From Myxococcales bacterium (GTDB lineage Bacteria; Myxococcota; Polyangia; Polyangiales; Polyangiaceae): a stretch of 64,000 bases of DNA. Positions 16,347 to 27,053 of this stretch are shown one piece after another. Every line of letters begins with the position of its first letter. Positions within the stretch are counted from its first letter, which is position 1. Made by a program: the position numbers and the translations under genes. The stretch is taken from positions 44,220 to 108,219 of the forward strand of contig PLXW01000095.1 of the NCBI GenBank assembly GCA_003151595.1. Reading direction: 5' to 3'. The notes under the pieces are model-generated. The model made no database searches. It was not told the origin of the DNA and saw only the letters and a list, made by a program, of their open reading frames with translations.

Positions 16347-18463
16347 GGCTTCACCTCCGCGGTCCCTACGACGCGAATGAACACGCGCTCGCTCTCGAGC
16401 ATGAGCCCCGAGTCGGCGAGCGCGCGAGACTTCGCCACGATCTCGGCGACGAGCACCGGCGTGTCGTCGGGCCACCAGTCGATCGATTCGCCCGCGGCCG
16501 CTTCGAGCGGCGCCCACCCTTCGGCGATCCGCTTGCCTTCGGGACCGAGCGCGGACGGGAAGCTCGACGTGCCCAGGTTGTGAACGCTTCGCAATCCCGC
16601 CGTCGTCGCCGTGCCGCCGATCGAGAACACCGGGCGACCACTGGAGAGCGGGACGCGCGCCCCCTCGGCGATGAGCGGGAAGTACGCGCCGTCGTGCGCG
16701 CCGCGGACGATCACATCCTTCAAGGCGTGACCGCTTCCGTTGACGATGTCGACGCTGCCGCTCGGCGAAGCGACGAGCGCGATGCCCTCCTTGAGATCGG
16801 CGAGGCCGTCTTCGCGCACGACTACCGTTTGCCACGGAAGCGACGTGAGATCGGAGAGCGTCACGCCGTCGCGATCGATCCGGAGCGCGCCGTAGCTCGT
16901 CCGCTGCATCATCCCTTCGGTCGACGCGACCTCGAGGACCGAGGCGTGCTGCAGCGGCGCGATCGACAGCGACTGCGTCTCGCTGGCGAAGAACCCGCGG
17001 TAGCTCCGCATCGCCGCGCGCGACGATCCCGAGCCCGCCTCGAGGAGCGTCAGGTGTCGCGCGCGCCCACGCCACCCTTTCTCGGCCAGCCCCACGACGA
17101 CGATCGCCGCGAACGCCGCGGCGCTCCACGCCGGCACCCACGCCAGCGGCGAGAGGGGCTTGCCGCGCTTGGCCGCGCGGGCGAAGACGACCGGGCCGAC
17201 GACGATCGAATACAGAACGAGGATGAGCGCGCTCACGCCGAGGCCGACGCGAAAGCTCTCGTTGGGATCGAGCGCGCGTCGCACCGAATCCATGCGCCCC
17301 ATGGCGCGATCGCCGCCGCCGAGCGGGAGGGCGACCCGCGCGCGGCGATCCCAGGCGTGCGCCACGAGGTCGACCATGCGCGTCTCGACCCACGGATCGA
17401 CCGCGGCCTGCGGCGCCGTGGGATCGAACGCGAGCAGGTGCACTTCACCGAGCCCGCACGGCGCCGTGGCGCCATAGTCGCTCGGGCGGAGATCGCCACC
17501 GGCGTAGCCGCTCAGGTGATCGCGCACCTCGACCGACGGCCCGATGCTCACCACGCGCGACTCGTCCTCGTCGCCGTGCACCGATTTCGGTTTCGTCTTC
17601 GTCGTCGGTGGCGATAGACCGGCGCCGAGCGTCGACGCGGCGGGCTTCTCGTACGCCGGCAGGAGGAGCAAGCGCCCCGGAGGGAGCGCGGCGCTCGCGT
17701 CGCCTCCGATGAGCGAGGTCACCACCGGCGAGCGGAGATCCTCGGGGCGCGCCGGAACGATGGCGAGCGTGCCGCCGGCGTTCACCCATCCCACGAGCGC
17801 GTCGCGCTTCGCGTCATCGAGGTTCACGAGGCGGTTCGATCGAATGAGCACGACCGTCGCCGCTTCGTACCCGCTCGCGTGCTCGGGGAGGATCGGATCG
17901 CCGGTGGCGCGATCGAAGCCTGGCGCGCCGACGGTGAGCGCGTTGTTCCCGACCGGCGTCGGGCCCGAGACCCACGTCGTGTCGATCGGCCATCCGCGGA
18001 GCGCATAGGAGAGGCGCGCGGTCTCTTCGACCTCGACGAGGAGCGGCGCGGTCGATCCGTTGAAGGGGACGGTCACGGTCTGGATCGTGCGCCCCTCGAG
18101 CGTCTTCGCCGTGAGCGTCATCTGCGGCGCGTAGTAGGCGAAGCCGTGCGTGGGGATGGCGACGATCGCGCTGTGACCGGCGGGGACGGCGAACGGTGCG
18201 CGCGCGGCGATCTCCGGCTCGCTCGACGACCACGACTGCGTCATCGCCAGCTCGAGCACGCCGCGCTGCGCGGTCTCGCCGGCGTTGTCGACGCGCGCGA
18301 CCACTTCGTTCCATCCGATCCCGGTCGCGGCCTCGGCGCCGAAGATCGGCGCGGCGACGAACGACAACGTCGTCACCGGATCGCTCGGCGGCGCGGCGTC
18401 CGCGCGCGCGCCGATCCCGACGCTCACGGCGACGACGGCGGCGGCGACGCGCGCGCCCCTCAC
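16343..18463 (-). CDS. secreted or membrane-anchored protein with GATase-like region, ABC/MoxR operon
   Basis: The 706-residue product begins with a signal peptide (about residues 1-23, ending ARADA). Beta-rich, Ig-like domains (about 30-190) and a GATase1/DUF4350-like segment (about 200-300; DALVGWVNAGGTLAIVPARPEDL) follow. Two transmembrane helices lie near 400-455 (ALILVLYSIVVGPVVFA and AAAFAAIVVVGLAE), and a further C-terminal beta domain completes the protein. Most of it should lie in the periplasm. I do not recognise a named family; the layout recalls auxiliary subunits of Gld-type ABC systems. GTG 18463 overlaps the MoxR stop (GTGA), which fixes the start. Confidence 0.8.
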   Translation of the reverse strand: MRGARVAAAVVAVSVGIGARADAAPPSDPVTTLSFVAAPIFGAEAATGIGWNEVVARVDNAGETAQRGVLELAMTQSWSSSEPEIAARAPFAVPAGHSAIVAIPTHGFAYYAPQMTLTAKTLEGRTIQTVTVPFNGSTAPLLVEVEETARLSYALRGWPIDTTWVSGPTPVGNNALTVGAPGFDRATGDPILPEHASGYEAATVVLIRSNRLVNLDDAKRDALVGWVNAGGTLAIVPARPEDLRSPVVTSLIGGDASAALPPGRLLLLPAYEKPAASTLGAGLSPPTTKTKPKSVHGDEDESRVVSIGPSVEVRDHLSGYAGGDLRPSDYGATAPCGLGEVHLLAFDPTAPQAAVDPWVETRMVDLVAHAWDRRARVALPLGGGDRAMGRMDSVRRALDPNESFRVGLGVSALILVLYSIVVGPVVFARAAKRGKPLSPLAWVPAWSAAAFAAIVVVGLAEKGWRGRARHLTLLEAGSGSSRAAMRSYRGFFASETQSLSIAPLQHASVLEVASTEGMMQRTSYGALRIDRDGVTLSDLTSLPWQTVVVREDGLADLKEGIALVASPSGSVDIVNGSGHALKDVIVRGAHDGAYFPLIAEGARVPLSSGRPVFSIGGTATTAGLRSVHNLGTSSFPSALGPEGKRIAEGWAPLEAAAGESIDWWPDDTPVLVAEIVAKSRALADSGLMLESERVFIRVVGTAEVKP

Positions 18464-19487
18464 GCTCTCCCCTCGGCGTCGACGTTCGCCGGGCGCGCGC
18501 TCACCGACGCGAGCAGCGCATCGACGATCGCGTCCGCCTCGATGCCGTCGGCCTCTCCTTCGAACGACCGGATCAACCGATGCCGCAGCGCGGGCTTGGC
18601 CACCTTCGCCACGTCGGCGAACGACACGTGCACGCGCCCTTCGCACAGCGCCACTGCCTTCGCCGCCAGCACCAGCGACTGCGCGCCTCGAACCCCCGCC
18701 CCGAAGCGGAGCCCGCGCTTGGCGAGATCCGGCGCTCCTTTATCGTTCGGATCGCTCGCGCGCACGAGCCGCGCGGCGTACCGCGCCACGGGCTCGGCTA
18801 TGGCCACGTCGCGGCACATCGATCGCAGCCCCATCACATCGCGCTGCCCCATCACGCGCGGCGGAGCCTCGAGCGCGCGCCCCGTCGTTCGCGCGAGCAC
18901 TTCGCACAGCTCGTCTTCGCTCGGGTTGGGGACGACGATCTTCAAGAGGAAGCGATCGAGCTGCGCCTCGGGGAGCGGGTACGTCCCCTCCATCTCGATC
19001 GGGTTCTCGGTGGCGAGCACGAAGAACGGCTCGTCGAGCGCGTGGCGCGTGCCGGCGATCGTGACCGCGTGCTCGGCCATCGCTTCGAGGAGCGCGCTCT
19101 GCGTCTTGGGTGTCGCGCGGTTGATCTCGTCGGCCAGCACGATCTGTCCAAAAATGGGCCCCTTCGTGAGCGCGAAGGCTCCGTGCGCCGCGCGCTGCGT
19201 CGCGTCCATCACGAGCACGTTCGTCCCCACGACGTCGCTCGGCATCAGGTCGGGGGTGAACTGGATGCGCGAGAAGCGGAGGTCGAGGCACTCGGAGATC
19301 GTCCTCACGAGCAACGTCTTGCCGAGCCCCGGCGCCCCTTCGAGGAGCACGTGACCTCCGGCGACGAGCGCCCACATCACTTGATCGACGACCGCGTGCT
19401 GCCCCACGATCACCTTCGCGATCGCCGCCCGGAGCTTGCCCACCGAGTCGGCCGCCGCGCGGAGCCGTGATTCGAAATCGTCGTGCG

Positions 19488-19491
<4 letters not shown>
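18460..19491 (-). CDS. MoxR family AAA+ ATPase
   Basis: The 343-residue AAA+ ATPase has Walker A GAPGLGKT (residues 52-59), Walker B IVLADEINR, the sensor-1 segment FFVLATENP and the EGTYPLPEAQLDRF motif diagnostic of MoxR. MoxR proteins act as chaperones with vWA-domain partners, often inserting metal cofactors or maturing complexes. Here the vWA partners are DUF58 and the triple-vWA protein of the same operon. The ATG overlaps the stop codon of the preceding coiled-coil gene (ATGA), and the stop overlaps the next GTG. Confidence 0.96.
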
Positions 19492-21323
<1,832 letters not shown>

Positions 21324-21623
21324 CGCGAACCCCTCGACTTCGAATGCGACCCCGCAAGGAGTGTATCGGTCGTTCGACGGAGCCCGCCGCGGAACCATCC
21401 GACGTGCCGCCGCTCAACGGCCCAGCCTATGCACCTACATGCCCTCAACTGGATCACGTGACCCCCAGGGATTGCCCATCAGGGGAACGCGGGTGGGAGG
21501 TTTTTTCATCCGCGTGACACGACGTCTGCGGCATTTCCTTTCGTTCCGCGCTGGGCGGACGAGACGGGGCGTTGGCCCACCGAGTGCACTAAGGGTCGGC
21601 GTACTCAATCTGCAGGAGGAAAC
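21324..21623. promoter_or_regulatory. divergent intergenic region of the MoxR operon and the 21624 gene
   Basis: This 300-base region separates two divergent units and must hold the promoter of the seven-gene minus-strand operon. No clear -35/-10 pair is visible on the minus strand. On the plus strand ACTAAGGGT at 21589-21597 could be a -10 region for the gene at 21624. A hairpin (21488-21514) lies in the middle. Confidence 0.5.
21488..21514. other. inverted repeat in the divergent promoter region
   Basis: CGCGGGTG (21488-21495) pairs with CATCCGCG (21507-21514), one G-T wobble, around an 11-base loop containing six T. It may be an operator or a short-transcript terminator. Confidence 0.35.
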
Positions 21624-22685
21624 GTGCTCCCCTTCACCAAGCGCTCCGCCCGTTCAGAAGAAGCCTCGGAGCTGATCAACACCGGCGACATCGAGATCGT
21701 GAAGTCGCCCGGTGCGAAGCGCGGAAGCGCGTTCCCGGCCCCGTCCGAGCGCCCGCGCGTCTTCGCGCGTTCGGCCTCCGACGAGGAGATGACGACGCTG
21801 CTCCCGCGCAAGGGGATGACGTTCAGCGTCCGGCCGGGCGCGGGTCCGGTGACGCCGGTTCCGATGCCGAAGCGGATCTCGACGAACCCGCCGAAGGCGA
21901 TGCTCGAAGAGCCGCCGACGCGCCAGTTCATCAAGCCGAGCTCGCCGCCGCCGTCGATCTCGCCGGTCGCCGGTCCGCCGCGCTCGAATCGCCCGGCCGC
22001 TGGCCCCGCGGTCGAGCGCGCTGCGCTCGCCGGCAAGCATGCACGCGCGGCGTTGAAGCCGCAGCCGGTCCCGTCGCTCGCGGCCGATGCGCGCAAGAGC
22101 GATCCGCGGATCGACATTCCGGCGACGGTCATCACGGCGCGCACGCGCATCGTCGCGGCTCGCCCGACGATCTCGTGGGCCGCGGCACTGGTGGCGATGG
22201 GCGTGTTCGTCGGTCTCGTCACGGCGGTCGTCGCGCGTGGAGATGCCGACACGTTGATCGATGCGGCGGCATCGTTCGTCGATCCGTCCGGTGGCCACGC
22301 GGCCGCGTCGGGATCGATGACGTCGAGCCTCCAGACGAAGGCGCAGGAGACGCACACGAACGTGGTCGCCTCGGCCGACACGCTGCTCGCCGACACGACG
22401 GCCGAAGCCACGAAGGTCGCGTGGGATGCGCAGTCGGCGACGGCGACGCCGATGCCGCCCCGCCCGGCCCCGGTCGCGTACGCGGCTCCGGCCGTTCACC
22501 ACCAGGCGCGCCCCGTGGTTCACGCCGCGCCGGCGAAGGACAAGGAAGAGCGCGTCGCGAAGGCCGCGCCGGCTCCGAAGGCGGCGTCCGCCGCGAAGTT
22601 CGCCAAGGCGACGGACGACGACGTGGAGAGCGCGTCGGCGGCGGATGCTCTTGCCAAGGCGCAGCTCGAAGCGTCGCTCCGCTAG
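21624..22685 (+). CDS. Pro/Ala-rich single-pass membrane protein, unknown function
   Basis: I do not recognise the family. The 353-residue product has a disordered, Pro/Arg/Ser-rich N-terminal half (about 1-185), one transmembrane helix (about 187-205, ISWAAALVAMGVFVGLVTAVV), and an Ala/Lys/Pro-rich C-terminal half that should be periplasmic. GTG 21624 is the start because a perfect AGGAGG lies at 21614-21619. It ends with a TAG that overlaps, base for base, the TAG of the convergent lipoprotein gene. Confidence 0.75.
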   Translation: MLPFTKRSARSEEASELINTGDIEIVKSPGAKRGSAFPAPSERPRVFARSASDEEMTTLLPRKGMTFSVRPGAGPVTPVPMPKRISTNPPKAMLEEPPTRQFIKPSSPPPSISPVAGPPRSNRPAAGPAVERAALAGKHARAALKPQPVPSLAADARKSDPRIDIPATVITARTRIVAARPTISWAAALVAMGVFVGLVTAVVARGDADTLIDAAASFVDPSGGHAAASGSMTSSLQTKAQETHTNVVASADTLLADTTAEATKVAWDAQSATATPMPPRPAPVAYAAPAVHHQARPVVHAAPAKDKEERVAKAAPAPKAASAAKFAKATDDDVESASAADALAKAQLEASLR

Positions 22686-23839
22686 TTCGTTCCCGCGTCG
22701 TTCGCGCAGTGCGCGTGCGGCGCGGAGTCGCCGGGGTAGGTGACCGTCGCGCACGACGTGAAGCCTTGGCTCTTGCAGTCGTAGACGAGCGGCGCTCCGC
22801 GCGTGCACGTGCTCAACACGGTGCCGCTGCACGAGTCGCCCGACTGGGCGCAGGAGGGGCCCACGCTGCACGCGCGTGAGACGTCCCACGCGCGACCGGG
22901 CGCGTTCGGATCGCACGTCGAGGACGTTCCGCTCGGTTGGCCGAGGACAGCGTTGCAATTCACGTCTTCCGGGGCACCCGAGGGGCAGCCGGTGGCATGA
23001 CCGTCGTTCGTGCAGAGGACGTCCGTGGTCACGAGACAGCCGCTGTCGGCGATCGCACCGCAGGCGGTGCCGCTCGTCCCGCACTTGCCACTTCCGGTGC
23101 TGGTGCAGTCGATGCCGTAGTCGATCGAGCCTCCGTCAGGATCGCAGTCACGGAGCGCCTTGGTGCTGGGGTCACAGGTCACCGTGCCCGCGTTCGCCGC
23201 GGTGCACGTCCCCGTTCCGCCGCACGCGGCCGCTCCCGTGGCGGAGCACGTCTGCCCGAGCGCGACGCAGCTCTCGAGACCCGTCGGGGCGCTCCCGTTC
23301 GCGAGGTTGGCGGCGCACGCGACGAGCGCGCCTTCTTCGGGATCGCACGCGATGTAGCCGGCGTCGTCGTCGGCGCAGATGGCGTGCTTGCCCGTCGGCT
23401 GCAGACACCGGTCGACGTCGGTGCACGACGTCGTTCGCGCGAGGCAGTCCCAGTAGGCGTGCGCCGCGCTGCCGACGACGAGCGGGCGGTTCGGGTTCGC
23501 GTTGCAGTCGTAGGCCAGCACCGCATGGACCATGCACGGGCCGAAGGCGTTGTCGCCGAACGCGCCTTCGCATGCCCCTAGCCACGTGCACGCATGCGCG
23601 GCGTTCACGGCGGCCGTGGCGCCGTTCCAGAGGCAGAAGTCGGTCGGCCCATCGGAGCCGGCGTCCTGCACGGGCGGGATCGCGACGTCGATCATGTTGG
23701 CGTCGACCGCTTCGCACGCCGCCGCGTCGACGTCGCACGCCGATTCGAAATCGGTCCCGTGGAACAGGTCGATGCACGCCACGAGCGACGCGGCGACCGC
23801 AAACGCGAGCACGCCGTGGGCGACCACGCGCGCGCGCAT
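22682..23839 (-). CDS. Cys-rich lipoprotein, unknown function
   Basis: The 385-residue product begins with a signal peptide and lipobox (LVAC, Cys about 22), followed by a long Cys-rich domain with more than 30 Cys in patterns such as GxCxGTxxxxC and CDPxxxxLVxC. The spacing suggests several small disulfide-knotted repeats, as in many myxobacterial surface proteins; no catalytic motif is seen. The ATG overlaps the stop of the gene upstream on the same strand (ATGA), so the two are coupled. An interaction with the PEGA/TPR protein encoded upstream is possible. Confidence 0.8.
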   Translation of the reverse strand: MRARVVAHGVLAFAVAASLVACIDLFHGTDFESACDVDAAACEAVDANMIDVAIPPVQDAGSDGPTDFCLWNGATAAVNAAHACTWLGACEGAFGDNAFGPCMVHAVLAYDCNANPNRPLVVGSAAHAYWDCLARTTSCTDVDRCLQPTGKHAICADDDAGYIACDPEEGALVACAANLANGSAPTGLESCVALGQTCSATGAAACGGTGTCTAANAGTVTCDPSTKALRDCDPDGGSIDYGIDCTSTGSGKCGTSGTACGAIADSGCLVTTDVLCTNDGHATGCPSGAPEDVNCNAVLGQPSGTSSTCDPNAPGRAWDVSRACSVGPSCAQSGDSCSGTVLSTCTRGAPLVYDCKSQGFTSCATVTYPGDSAPHAHCANDAGTN

Positions 23840-24876
23840 CAGAAGGTCCCTTCGAGGCGGAGCGACGCGCCGCTTGCCGTGACGTGAACCGTGCCTGCGG
23901 TCTCGGTCTTCGCAGGGAGCGTCCACAGAATCACCGCCGTCGTCGCCAGCGCCGCCGCGCCGATCCACGCGCCGAGCGCCGCGGCATCCCACGCGCGAAC
24001 CGGCGTCCGCAGATCGTCGCAGCTGACCGCGCGCGACGCGCACTGACTCGCGCCGCTCGACTGCGCGTTCCCAGCGATCACGAACGCCCCGACGCCGGCC
24101 CCCACGAGGAGCGCCGCGCCCGCCGTCGCGCCCACCGCGGCAGCGATCGGGCGCTTCGACGCCGCGCTCCTCGTGGGCTCGCTCGTCCGCGGGCGCGCAG
24201 CTTCATCGTCAGTGGGCGGCTTCGGTGTCGCCGGCTTCGTCGCGATCGGCGCGGGCACGGGCGCCACCACGGGCTTCGCGATCGGCGGGAGTGACACGTC
24301 GAGCACCGTCACTTCACGCTCCCGCAGCGTGAGCTCGCGCGCGAACGGCTCGCGCTCCGGCGCGTGCGCCTCGATGCGGTGCGTCCCCGGATCGATCGCC
24401 ACCGCCACGCTCCACAAGCCGCGCGGATGCGCGTGCCCGTCGAGCGTCACCTCCGCCCCTTTGGCGTCGGGCGGCACTTCGATCGTGAGCGTCGGGACGC
24501 GGGCGCGCAGGTCGGCGATGAACGGCGGCTTCAAGAGCTCCAGCACGTCGTTGTTGTGCTCGCGCTCCGCGGCCTCGTGCGCTTCGGTGTAGTGCGCGAG
24601 CGCCGTCGCGCTCTGGCCGAGCTTCTCCTCGCAGAAGGCCGTGTGGTAGCGGACGCCGGCCGTGAGCTTCACGTCGGCGACGCGGTGGAGCTTCTCGAGC
24701 GCGTCGGCCCAGCGCTGCGCCTCTTCGTCCTTCGTCGCCGAGGCGAACAGATCGCGCGCGGCCTGGATCTGCGTCGGCGTCGGCGGCGTGGCGTGCGGCG
24801 CATCGGCGGCGCGCGCGTGCGACGCGAAGAGAGCGATCGACGTCGCGACGAAAAGCGCGCGCGCCGTCGGCCCCAT
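23839..24876 (-). CDS. secreted or membrane protein with TPR-like helices and PEGA-like domain
   Basis: The 345-residue product has a signal peptide (about 1-22, ASHARA cleavage region). A TPR-like helical region (about 30-105) is followed by a beta domain resembling PEGA ([11 protein letters not shown] and [15 protein letters not shown], about 120-180). A Pro-rich linker and two predicted transmembrane helices (about 230-250 and 285-310) complete it. This layout is common in Myxococcota and the function is unknown. Two starts are possible: ATG 24876 or ATG 24894 (six extra residues). I prefer 24876 for the cleaner signal peptide. The divergent panC start lies only 25 bases away. Confidence 0.75.
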   Translation of the reverse strand: MGPTARALFVATSIALFASHARAADAPHATPPTPTQIQAARDLFASATKDEEAQRWADALEKLHRVADVKLTAGVRYHTAFCEEKLGQSATALAHYTEAHEAAEREHNNDVLELLKPPFIADLRARVPTLTIEVPPDAKGAEVTLDGHAHPRGLWSVAVAIDPGTHRIEAHAPEREPFARELTLREREVTVLDVSLPPIAKPVVAPVPAPIATKPATPKPPTDDEAARPRTSEPTRSAASKRPIAAAVGATAGAALLVGAGVGAFVIAGNAQSSGASQCASRAVSCDDLRTPVRAWDAAALGAWIGAAALATTAVILWTLPAKTETAGTVHVTASGASLRLEGTF

Positions 24877-24888
24877 GACGCGAACGTG

Positions 24889-24894
24889 TACCAT
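24889..24894 (+). promoter_or_regulatory. putative -10 element for panC (TACCAT)
   Basis: TACCAT matches TATAAT at 4 of 6 positions and ends 6 bases before the panC GTG, so transcription would begin at or next to the start codon. No -35 match is seen. Confidence 0.35.
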
Positions 24895-24900
24895 AGGCGC

Positions 24901-25779
24901 GTGACCCCGCGAATCGTTCCATCGCCCATCGAATTCCGCGCTGCATGCGACGACGCGCGCCTCAAGACCGCGCGCCCGATCGGCTTCGTCCCGACGATGG
25001 GCGCGCTTCACGCCGGGCACCTCGCGCTCGTCACCGAAGCGAAGCGTCGCGCTCTCCTCGTCGCCGTCTCGATCTTCGTGAACCCCACGCAGTTCGGACC
25101 GAACGAAGACTTCTCGCGCTACCCGCGCGACCTCGACGGCGACGTGGCCAAGCTCGCCCGCGCCGGCGCCGACCTCGTCTTCACCCCCGACGCGACGGCG
25201 ATGTACCCGAAGGGGGAGCAGACGCGCGTGCACGTGGGAGCGCTGGCGGCGTCGTTGTGCGGGCCGTTTCGGCCGGGGCATTTCGAGGGGGTCGCGACCG
25301 TCGTGACGAAGCTCTTCGCGCTCGTCGGTCCGTCGGTCGCGGTGTTCGGGAAGAAGGACTACCAGCAGCTCGCGATCCTGAGGCGCGTCGCGGTCGATCT
25401 TTTCTTGCCGGTGGAGATCGTGGGGCACGCCATCGTGCGCGAGAAAGACGGGCTGGCGATGAGCTCACGCAACGCGTACCTGTCGCCGCCCGATCGCCAG
25501 CGCGCGCTGGCGCTCTCGCGCGGGCTCGATGCGGCGTGGCGTGCGTTCGCGGCCGGTGAGCGCGACGCGTCGACCTTGAGGCGCGCGGCGCACGCGGCGG
25601 TCGAGAAGGGGGCCGACTCGATCGACTACGTCGACGTGACCGACGCGGACTCGCTCGTGCCGTTCGCCGATGGAACGAAGGTCGGCAGCCGCGCGCTCGT
25701 CGCCATCGCCTGCCGGATCGGGGCCACGCGGCTGATCGACAACGTGGTCCTGGGCGAGGATCCGTCGCCGGTTCGCTAG
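24901..25779 (+). CDS. panC: pantothenate synthetase
   Basis: The enzyme condenses pantoate with beta-alanine, using ATP, to give pantothenate for coenzyme A. The 292-residue product shows every PanC landmark: [14 protein letters not shown] (HIGH-type motif), [31 protein letters not shown] and [10 protein letters not shown]. The start is GTG 24901, since no upstream ATG is in frame and the protein starts with the usual short lead before PTMGALH. There is no Shine-Dalgarno, and a -10-like TACCAT sits 6 bases before the start, so the message may be leaderless. The rest of the pantothenate pathway is not in the window. Confidence 0.97.
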   Translation: MTPRIVPSPIEFRAACDDARLKTARPIGFVPTMGALHAGHLALVTEAKRRALLVAVSIFVNPTQFGPNEDFSRYPRDLDGDVAKLARAGADLVFTPDATAMYPKGEQTRVHVGALAASLCGPFRPGHFEGVATVVTKLFALVGPSVAVFGKKDYQQLAILRRVAVDLFLPVEIVGHAIVREKDGLAMSSRNAYLSPPDRQRALALSRGLDAAWRAFAAGERDASTLRRAAHAAVEKGADSIDYVDVTDADSLVPFADGTKVGSRALVAIACRIGATRLIDNVVLGEDPSPVR

Positions 25780-25853
25780 CGTTCCCGCGCTTTCCGCTTT
25801 CCGCGCCGTCGCCTGGTGACGAGCCGCGCGTGCTGCGCTATCGAAGACGTCCC

Positions 25854-26507
25854 ATGGCGGACAAGCGCGGAAAATTCGTGGTGCTCGAAGGGATCGACGG
25901 CTCCGGGACGACGACGCACGTCGCGCGACTGGCCGAGAGGCTTCGCGGTCAAAAGCTCTCGGTGCGCACCACGCGCGAGCCGAGCGACGGCCCCATCGGC
26001 ACGCTCGTTCGCCAGGTGCTCACCGGGCGCGTGATCGTCCCCGGCGGGCGGGCGCCGAACTGGGCCACGATGGCGCTGCTCTTCGCGGCCGACCGCATGG
26101 ACCACGTCGAGGCCGAGATCGAGCCGTGGCTCAACCTGGGCGGCACGACGATCTCGGATCGCTACGACGCCTCGAGCCTCGCGTACCAGAGCGTGTCGAG
26201 CGGCCGCGGCGGGAGCGACGCCGTGGAGTGGATCCGCGCGCTCAACAAGTTCTGCGCGCGCCCCGACCTCACCATCGTGCTCGACGTGAACTTCGAAGAG
26301 GCCTCGCGCCGTCGCGACCAGCGGGGCGAGCCGGCGCAGATGTACGAGCAGAACGAGGTGCAGCGCGCGCTCGCCGTCTTCTACCGCGACCTCGCGAAGC
26401 ACTTGCCGAAGGACCGCATCACGCTGGTCGATGCCGGCGGGACGATCGACGAAGTGCACGAGCGGATCTACGCCGCGTACACCCGCGCATTCACCGAATC
26501 GACGTAA
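25854..26507 (+). CDS. tmk: thymidylate kinase with altered P-loop
   Basis: The enzyme phosphorylates dTMP to dTDP with ATP. The 217-residue product has the family order: P-loop, DR[YE] motif (ISDRYDASSLAYQ) and lid region (about EASRRRDQRGEPAQMYEQ). The P-loop reads GIDGSGTTTH (residues 13-22): the invariant Lys is Thr19. Either this clade uses another basic residue for phosphate binding or the protein differs in activity. ATG 25854 gives a typical N-terminus (MADKRGKFVVLEG). Only a short gap separates it from panC, and a PDZ lipoprotein follows. Confidence 0.88.
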   Translation: MADKRGKFVVLEGIDGSGTTTHVARLAERLRGQKLSVRTTREPSDGPIGTLVRQVLTGRVIVPGGRAPNWATMALLFAADRMDHVEAEIEPWLNLGGTTISDRYDASSLAYQSVSSGRGGSDAVEWIRALNKFCARPDLTIVLDVNFEEASRRRDQRGEPAQMYEQNEVQRALAVFYRDLAKHLPKDRITLVDAGGTIDEVHERIYAAYTRAFTEST

Positions 26508-26545
26508 ACTTGCGCGGATCGCGCGATCGTCGCAGGGTGGGGGAC

Positions 26546-27049
26546 ATGATGCGTTCCGCCATCGTTCTGGGGCTCGTTTCGTCGGTCATCGCGTGCGGCG
26601 GCGCCGCCGTGACGAAGACCGCGAGCACGCCCGTCTCGCAACAGCCCGCGCCCGTTCAGACGCAGTCGGCGACGGCGCCGATGCCGGAGCACGCGGTGCG
26701 ACGCACGGCCGTCATGCGCGTGCTGGGCGGCGGGCTCGGGCTCTTCCTGCAGAAGGTGACGCTCGAGGATCAGCCGGTCATGAAGGACGGGCGCTTCCAC
26801 GGCTTCCGCGTGGCGACGCTGTCGGACCCGGGGTTCTGGACCGGCGTCGATCTTCGTCCGGGCGACGTGGTGACGAGCGTGAACGGGATGCCGATCGAGC
26901 ACCCCGAAGAAGCGCTCGAAGCGTTCAAGGCGCTCGGCATCGCGAGCGAAGTGCGGATCGCCTACGAGCGCGAAGGTCAGCCGCGCGAGCTTCGCTACAC
27001 GATCGTGGAAGACGAGCCGCAGAAGCGCGCCGACGCCTCGGCCCCGTAG
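26546..27049 (+). CDS. PDZ-domain lipoprotein
   Basis: The 167-residue product has a signal peptide ending in lipobox VIAC (Cys about 18), a Thr/Pro/Gln-rich linker (about 20-55) and a C-terminal PDZ domain (about 80-155). The conserved core is LRPGDVVTSVNGMPIEHPEEAL. The fold is like the PDZ of type II secretion protein GspC and of HtrA-type factors, but there is no protease domain, so it is probably a peptide-binding or scaffold protein at the outer or inner membrane. It overlaps no neighbour and lies 38 bases after tmk. ATG 26546 is followed by a second ATG. Confidence 0.82.
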   Translation: MMRSAIVLGLVSSVIACGGAAVTKTASTPVSQQPAPVQTQSATAPMPEHAVRRTAVMRVLGGGLGLFLQKVTLEDQPVMKDGRFHGFRVATLSDPGFWTGVDLRPGDVVTSVNGMPIEHPEEALEAFKALGIASEVRIAYEREGQPRELRYTIVEDEPQKRADASAP

Positions 27050-27053
27050 AGCC

